Assembly: GCF_021246465.1 (NCBI RefSeq)
Contig: NZ_JAHRHK010000007.1
Coordinates: 1 to 41,128, forward strand
Direction: 5' to 3'
Length of the DNA stretch: 41,128 nucleotides
DNA from: Nocardioides sp. R-C-SC26
GTDB lineage: Bacteria > Actinomycetota > Actinomycetes > Propionibacteriales > Nocardioidaceae
Positions 36,606-41,128 of the stretch are shown here, one piece after another (the stretch's first letter is position 1; each line of letters opens with the position of its first letter). The position numbers and the translations under genes were made by a program. Below the pieces are notes generated by a model that ran no database searches, was not told the origin of the DNA, and saw only the letters and a list, made by a program, of their open reading frames with translations.

Positions 36606-37079
36606 ATGCCAGCCACACCCGGGAGGCGACTCCCCGCCCTCGACGAGGTTTCCAAGGCGATCGTCGAACAGCTCCAGCAGGACGGACGTCGCTCCTACGC
36701 CGCCATCGGCAAGGTGGTCGGGCTCTCCGAGGCCGCCGTGCGTCAGCGCGTGCAGAAGCTCATCGACACCGGCGTGATGCAAGTGGTGGCGGTGACCGAT
36801 CCGCTCCAGCTCGGCTTCGCCCGCCAGGCCATGGTGGGGGTCAAGGTGTCGGGTCCGCTGGAGCCCGTCGCCGACGCGCTCGCGGCGCTGGACGAGGTGT
36901 CCTACGTCGTCATCACCGCTGGCGCCCACGACCTCCTCGCGGAGGTGGTCTGCGAGAGTGACGACCACCTGCTCGAGCTGCTCTCCGGGCGTATCCGTGC
37001 GATCCCCGGCGTCGTCGCGACGGAGACCCACACCTACCTCCAGCTGCGCAAGCAGCCCTACTCCTGGGGCGTGCGCTGA
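36606..37079 (+). CDS. Lrp/AsnC family transcriptional regulator
   Basis: 157-residue regulator. N-terminal helix-turn-helix: LDEVSKAIVEQLQQDGRRSYAAIGKVVGLSEAAVRQRVQKL is split across residues 13-53. The C-terminal RAM domain (about 75-150) has VGVKVSGPLEPVADALAALD and ITAGAHDLLAEVVCESDD, where small effectors bind. Divergent from the polyamine importer and directly upstream of an FAD oxidoreductase, whose start overlaps its stop. Likely controls polyamine catabolism through the CAACGG boxes; this is inferred. Confidence 0.92.
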   Translation: MPATPGRRLPALDEVSKAIVEQLQQDGRRSYAAIGKVVGLSEAAVRQRVQKLIDTGVMQVVAVTDPLQLGFARQAMVGVKVSGPLEPVADALAALDEVSYVVITAGAHDLLAEVVCESDDHLLELLSGRIRAIPGVVATETHTYLQLRKQPYSWGVR

Positions 37080-38461
37080 GCCCGGACGACGCGCGGTGGC
37101 GCGGGCTCCCCCTGTGGCACGAGACGGCGGACGACACCTGGACGGCGCGCCCGCCGCTCGTCGGCGACGTCGAAGCCGACGTCGCGATCGTGGGAGCCGG
37201 CTACACGGGGCTGTGGACGGCCTACTACCTCCTGCTGGCCGACCCCTCGCTGCGCGTCGTGGTCCTGGAGGCCGAGACCGCCGGGTTCGGTGCCTCTGGA
37301 CGCAACGGCGGATGGTGTTCGGCCCTCTTCCCGGCGTCTCTCGACACCCTCGCCGAACACTCGAGCCGCGGCGAGGCCCTCGGGCTGCACGCCGCCATGC
37401 GCGGGTGCCTGACCGAGATCACCCGGGTCTGCGAGGCCGAGGGGATCGATGCCGACATCGCACACGGCGGCACCGTGATCGCCGCCCGCAACCGGGCGCA
37501 ATGGAGCCGGGCACGTGCCGAGGTCGCCCACGCCCGTTCGTGGGGACGCGGCGAGGACGATCTGCGTCTCCTCGATGCCGCGGCCACCACCGAACGCCTG
37601 CGAGCGACCGGAGTCCGGGGCGGGACCTTCACTCCCGACTGCGCCGCGCTGCATCCGGCCAAACTCGCCCGCGGTCTCGCCAGAGCCGTCGAACGGCGCG
37701 GCGCCACGATCCACGAGGTCAGCCGCGTGACCCGCATCGAACCGAGACGCGTCACGACCCGCCGCGGCGCCGTACGGGCGCGTCACGTCGTCCGGGCCAC
37801 CGAGGGCTTCACCTCCGACCTTCCCGGGCTCCGTCGCGCCGTGGTCCCGGTGTACTCCCTCATCGTCGCAACCGAGCCACTCCCGACGTCGACCTGGGAC
37901 GCGATCGGGCTCGGCGCCCGCGAGACCTTCGGCGACCACCGGCATCTGATCGTCTACGGCCAGCGCACCGCCGACGACCGCCTGGTGTTCGGCGGACGCG
38001 GTGCGCCCTACCACTGGGGATCGCGGGTCCGGCCCGAGTTCGACCGCGACGAGGCGACCTTCGCTCACATCTGGGCGACCGCGGTGCAGATGCTGCCCGC
38101 GCTGCGCGATCACCATGTGACGCACGCCTGGGGAGGTCCACTCGCGATCCCGCGCGACTGGACGGCGTCGGTCGGTCTCGATCGCGCGACCGGAATGGCC
38201 TGGGCGGGCGGCTATGTCGGTGACGGCGTCGCCACCACGAACCTTGCTGGCCGCACCCTCGCCGACCTCATCACCGGGCACGACAGCCCGCTGACCCGCC
38301 TGCCGTGGGTCGGCCATCTCTCACCCGTCTGGGAGCCCGAGCCGCTGCGCTGGCTCGGCATCAACGCGGGCGTGCGGGCGATGGCCGCTGCCGACCGCGA
38401 GGAGACTGCCACCGGCAGGGCCTCGCTGATCGCCCGTCTCGCCGCTCCCCTGCTGGGCTGA
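37076..38461 (+). CDS. FAD-dependent amine oxidoreductase (DAO fold), start uncertain
   Basis: Flavoprotein of up to 461 residues. Flavin motif VAIVGAGYTGLWTAYYLLL, then FGASGRNGGWCSALFP, and the C-terminal FAD segment AGGYVGDGVATTNLAGRTLA. Conserved residues begin well upstream of the first canonical start (GTG at 37190, inside the Rossmann motif): DDARWRGLPLWHETADDTW is readable from 37085. No ATG, GTG or TTG is available in frame there, so the best start is CTG at 37076, overlapping the Lrp stop as CTGA. Either this is a rare CTG initiation or a base error hides the start. Related to the protein at 30968-32380 but clearly divergent. Confidence 0.85.
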   Translation: MSPDDARWRGLPLWHETADDTWTARPPLVGDVEADVAIVGAGYTGLWTAYYLLLADPSLRVVVLEAETAGFGASGRNGGWCSALFPASLDTLAEHSSRGEALGLHAAMRGCLTEITRVCEAEGIDADIAHGGTVIAARNRAQWSRARAEVAHARSWGRGEDDLRLLDAAATTERLRATGVRGGTFTPDCAALHPAKLARGLARAVERRGATIHEVSRVTRIEPRRVTTRRGAVRARHVVRATEGFTSDLPGLRRAVVPVYSLIVATEPLPTSTWDAIGLGARETFGDHRHLIVYGQRTADDRLVFGGRGAPYHWGSRVRPEFDRDEATFAHIWATAVQMLPALRDHHVTHAWGGPLAIPRDWTASVGLDRATGMAWAGGYVGDGVATTNLAGRTLADLITGHDSPLTRLPWVGHLSPVWEPEPLRWLGINAGVRAMAAADREETATGRASLIARLAAPLLG

Positions 38462-38524
38462 ACTGCTCCGCGACACGCTCGCTCACAACCCAGAGACGCG
38501 GGGGGTCATCGACGTGTGCTAATT

Positions 38525-38541
38525 TCGAGTAATTCGCTCGA
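38525..38541. promoter_or_regulatory. Inverted repeat TCGAG-N7-CTCGA before the sulfide-detoxification gene
   Basis: Symmetric arms at 38525-38529 and 38537-38541 in an unusually AT-rich stretch (38519-38556), followed by an AAGGAG ribosome binding site at 38546-38551. A possible operator for a thiol- or sulfide-responsive repressor. Confidence 0.4.
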
Positions 38542-38556
38542 CTTTAAGGAGTATTG

Positions 38557-39933
38557 ATGGCGGTCGTCACGGTCGAGGTGCCCAGTCTGGGCAATCGGTG
38601 TCATCTGGTCCACGACGGCCGCGTGGGGATCGTCGTCGATCCGCCCCGCGACATCGAGGACGTCGAGCGCGCGGCCGAGGCTGCCGGCGTCGAGATCGCC
38701 GCCGTCGCCGACACCCACGTGCACAACGACTGCGTCTCGGGCGCGCTGCTCCTGGCACGTCGACACGGTGCCGACTACCTGCTCTCGGCCGCCGAGACGG
38801 TGGGCTTCGAGCGAGTCGGAGTGCGCGGCGGCGACCGGATCGAGGTCGGCCGACTCACCGTCGAGGTGCTCGACACTCCAGGCCATACCCGGCACCACCA
38901 GTCGTTCCTGGTGCACGCTCCCGGCGCTCCGGCAGCGCTGATGAGCGGAGGCAGCCTGCTCTAAGGCGCTGTCGGCCGCACCGACCTGATCGACCCCGCG
39001 CTGACCGCGCACCTGGCCGGCCTGCAGTGGGACTCCGCTCGCAGCCTGGCCGCGCTCGCCGAGCGCACACCCTCCACCCTGCTGCTTCCCACGCACGGAT
39101 TCGGCAGTTTCTGCGCGAGCAGCCCCACCACTCCGGTGGATCCCGGTCACCCGCCCACGCTCGGCGACCAGATCGCCACCCACCCCGCCGTCCTCACCGA
39201 CAGGAGCAGCTTCGTGTCCGACCTCATCGCGGGCTTCGGTCCGATCCCGAACCACTACTCCCGGATGGACCCCCTGAATCGCCGGGGCGCCGGAGCGGCG
39301 GCACCACGAGCGCCGCGGCCGGCGACCGCCGACGACGTGGCGGACGCGGTCCTCTCAGGATCCTGGGTCGTGGACCTCCGCACTCGAGCGGCCTACGCCG
39401 ACGGCCACCTCCCTGGAACCGTCGGGATCGAGTACGGCACGCAGTTCGCCACCTACGTGGGCTGGCTGGTGCCCTGGGACGACGATCTGGTGCTCCTGAC
39501 CGACACCCCCGACGACCTCGACGACGCCGTCCGCGACCTGGCCCGCATCGGCATCGACGGAGTCCGGGCCCACCTCGTCCACGACGACGCCGCGCTCACG
39601 GCCACGTTCCGTCGCGCGACCTGGTCGGACTTCCACGCCGCGCTCGACGAACGCCGGGAGTCGCCCGAGCCGATGATCGTGGTCGACGTCCGCCAACGCG
39701 ACGAATGGGCCGCCGGTCATCTGCGAGGCGCCGTCCACGTGCCGGTCCAGGACATCGACCGCGCCGCGGGCTCGCTGCCGCCCGGCGAGCTCTGGGTGCA
39801 CTGCAAGTCCGGCTACCGCGCCGGCATCGCAGCCAGCGTGCTGCACCGCGAGGGCCGCACCGTCGTCCATATCGACGACGCGTGGGAGCACCGCGGCGAC
39901 GTACCCCTGGAGCGCACCGCCACCGCCGCCTGA
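38557..39933 (+). pseudogene. CstB-like persulfide dioxygenase-rhodanese fusion, interrupted by TAA
   Basis: Three-domain sulfur enzyme. Metallo-beta-lactamase domain (codons 1-230): THVHNDC with His54, His56, Asp58 and GHTRHH. Then a rhodanese-like domain lacking the cysteine (WVVDLRTRAAYADGHLPG) and a C-terminal rhodanese with the active-site loop HCKSGYRAG. This order matches CstB, which oxidises persulfide to thiosulfate. Codon 136 is TAA (38962-38964) in MSGGSLL-stop-GAVGRTDL, where relatives have Tyr; the frame is open on both sides. One substitution (TAC or TAT to TAA) explains it. Real pseudogene, readthrough or base error cannot be told apart. ATG at 38557 with AAGGAG five bases upstream. 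Confidence 0.88.
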
Positions 39934-39978
39934 TCCGGACGAACCTCTGCTGAGGTAATTCGGTTGCCGTCGGGGCCG

Positions 39979-40048
39979 CCCCCCCCCCGGGCCGGGGGGG
40001 GGGGGGCGCCGGCCCCGCGCCCACCCCCGGGCGGGGGGGCCCCCCCCC
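39979..40048. repeat. Extreme poly-C / poly-G tract
   Basis: Runs of ten C (39979-39988), thirteen G (39994-40006), seven G and nine to ten C occur within 70 bases and are mutually complementary. Nothing similar occurs elsewhere in the window; an assembly artefact or a hairpin that blocked sequencing is likely. Confidence 0.8.
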
Positions 40049-40086
40049 ACCTCTCGGCGCCGCCCTCGACCGCGAAGGAGCGTGAC

Positions 40087-40188
40087 ATGTCCATGACTGT
40101 CCTCGGCCTGCCCGCCGACCACCTTCGTCACGAATCGAGTTCCTGCGTTGACCACACGCGACCCCGAGCAGTTCCCGCACGACCCTGA
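40087..40188 (+). CDS. Possible small leader ORF before the RIO kinase
   Basis: 33-codon reading frame starting MSMTVLGLPADHLRHE, with a GAAGGAG ribosome binding site nine bases upstream. It overlaps the kinase start in another frame by 41 bases. It contains one Cys (SSSCVDH) and two His. It could be a leader peptide that couples translation to the kinase, or chance. The good ribosome binding site is the main support. Confidence 0.35.
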   Translation: MSMTVLGLPADHLRHESSSCVDHTRPRAVPARP

Positions 40189-41038
40189 TCTGAATCTCGC
40201 CACCAGCGGCGCCACCGAGATCGACGGCGATCTGCCGTTCGACTGGACCGTCTACGACGACCTCGACGACGGTCAGCGCTGGACGACGTGGCACGACGTC
40301 GAGCCGCTGTGTCGCGGCCCGCAGCCCCTCCCCGAGTGGGTGGTGACCTCCCGCGGCGCCATCGACACCGATCTCGGCATCCTCAAGACCGGCAAGGAGG
40401 CCGACGTCTTCCTGCTCGAGCGGGCCGATCCGCACGACCCGAGCCAACAGGTCGTGATGGCCGCCAAGCGATACCGCTCGCCGGAGCACCGCTCCTTCCA
40501 CCGATCCGCGGCCTACACCGAGGGCCGGTCGATGAAGCGGTCGCGCGACGAGCGCGCCGTCCAGCGCAAGAGCACCTTCGGTCGGCTGCTGGCGGCCGGT
40601 GAATGGGCAGGCTCGGAGTGGGATGCCCTCAAGCGCTGGTGGGGCCTGGGCCTGCCGGTGCCGTACCCGGTACAGATCGACGGCACCGAGATCCTGATGG
40701 AGTGGATCTGCGTGGACGGCGAGACCGCACCGCGTCTCGCGCAGACCCGCCCCGACGCCGCGCGCCTGGCCGACTACTTCGAGCAGCTTCGCGCGGCGCT
40801 GGTCACCCTGGCCCAGGCCGGACTGGTGCACGGTGACCTCTCGCCGTACAACATCTTGGCGGCGGGAGACCGCCTGGTGATCATCGACCTGCCTCAGGTG
40901 GTCGACCTGGCTGGGAACCTCGCCGGGATGGACTTCCTGATGCGCGACTGCACCAACATCGCCACCTGGTTCACCCGTCGTGGTCTGGAGGTCGACGAGC
41001 ACGCCCTGTTCGGCGACCTGGTGGCCCACGCCCTCTGA
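40148..41038 (+). CDS. RIO-type atypical serine kinase
   Basis: 296-residue protein kinase of the RIO1-like family. Visible: LKTGKEADVFLLER (nucleotide loop), the ATP lysine in VMAAKRYRSPEHRSFHRS, catalytic loop LVHGDLSPYNILA and metal-binding IIDLPQVVD. The N-terminal 60 residues are acidic and probably flexible. The TTG start at 40148 has no strong ribosome binding site; translation may depend on the small overlapping ORF. Bacterial targets of RIO kinases are unknown. Confidence 0.88.
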   Translation: MTTRDPEQFPHDPDLNLATSGATEIDGDLPFDWTVYDDLDDGQRWTTWHDVEPLCRGPQPLPEWVVTSRGAIDTDLGILKTGKEADVFLLERADPHDPSQQVVMAAKRYRSPEHRSFHRSAAYTEGRSMKRSRDERAVQRKSTFGRLLAAGEWAGSEWDALKRWWGLGLPVPYPVQIDGTEILMEWICVDGETAPRLAQTRPDAARLADYFEQLRAALVTLAQAGLVHGDLSPYNILAAGDRLVIIDLPQVVDLAGNLAGMDFLMRDCTNIATWFTRRGLEVDEHALFGDLVAHAL

Positions 41039-41070
41039 GCCGCCCGCTGCTTGCGGCGTCTGCGTGGACA

Positions 41071-41128
41071 GAAATCTCGGCCGGCCGAGAAAGCTGGACC
41101 TTGGCCGACGAAATTTCGCACGCCAACG
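41071..41128 (+). repeat. Dispersed palindromic 3'-end repeat, copy 2 (may run past the window)
   Basis: Perfect 16-bp palindrome TCTCGGCCGGCCGAGA (41075-41090), then GGACCTTGG and AAATTTCGCACGCCAAC. Same order and orientation relative to the upstream gene as copy 1 after rseP, but without the internal second hairpin arm. Confidence 0.8.

Noticed and set aside
36958..38223. 421-codon plus-strand frame overlapping the second FAD oxidoreductase
   Set aside because: Arg/Pro-rich translation typical of an out-of-frame reading; the FAD motifs are in the other frame.

Overview
The window is high-GC actinobacterial chromosome. Dense short overlaps, many GTG/TTG starts and the gene content suggest a Nocardioidaceae-like organism; that placement is inference. 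No tRNA, rRNA, CRISPR array, transposase or phage gene was seen.

Left part (1-20.7 kb) is mostly housekeeping. A fructose-type PTS permease (cut by the window edge and frameshifted) is followed by HPr. On the minus strand lies the rimP-nusA-ylxR-infB-rbfA-truB-ribF translation and flavin block, ending in a coupled unknown membrane protein. A lipoprotein plus ferritin-like pair (plus strand) follows, then proS with a HAD phosphatase, a secreted propeller-like protein, and the minus-strand set dxr-rseP-ispG-GNAT-DoxX (isoprenoid precursor synthesis plus site-2 protease).

Middle and right part (20.8-38.5 kb) holds a secreted M1 aminopeptidase and then a polyamine catabolism island. One arm (minus strand) has an aldehyde dehydrogenase, a saccharopine-dehydrogenase-like protein, GABA transaminase, a DMT exporter and an FCD-type GntR regulator. 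Divergent to it are a diamine-type aminotransferase and a second DMT exporter. Next come a complete spermidine/putrescine ABC importer (potD-A-B-C) co-directional with an FAD amine oxidoreductase, and, divergent from potD, an Lrp/AsnC regulator coupled to a second FAD oxidoreductase. The expected route is import of putrescine, oxidation or transamination to 4-aminobutanal, oxidation to GABA, then succinic semialdehyde. A repeated box, YCAACGGWWTC or its CAACGG core, occurs in both divergent promoter regions of the island and is proposed as the Lrp operator.

Right end: a CstB-like persulfide dioxygenase-rhodanese fusion interrupted by one in-frame TAA, an extreme poly-C/poly-G tract, and a RIO-type kinase.

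The most notable observations are the putative Lrp regulon box; a 45-nt near-perfect palindrome carrying an FCD-GntR-type core at the start of the first DMT gene; a dispersed palindromic 3'-end repeat downstream of rseP and of the RIO kinase; a long hairpin at the infB-rbfA junction; a highly structured intergenic region at 11.3-11.6 kb; and several lesions (one extra base in fruA and in infB, a stop in the CstB-like gene, no canonical start in the second FAD gene) that may be consensus errors.
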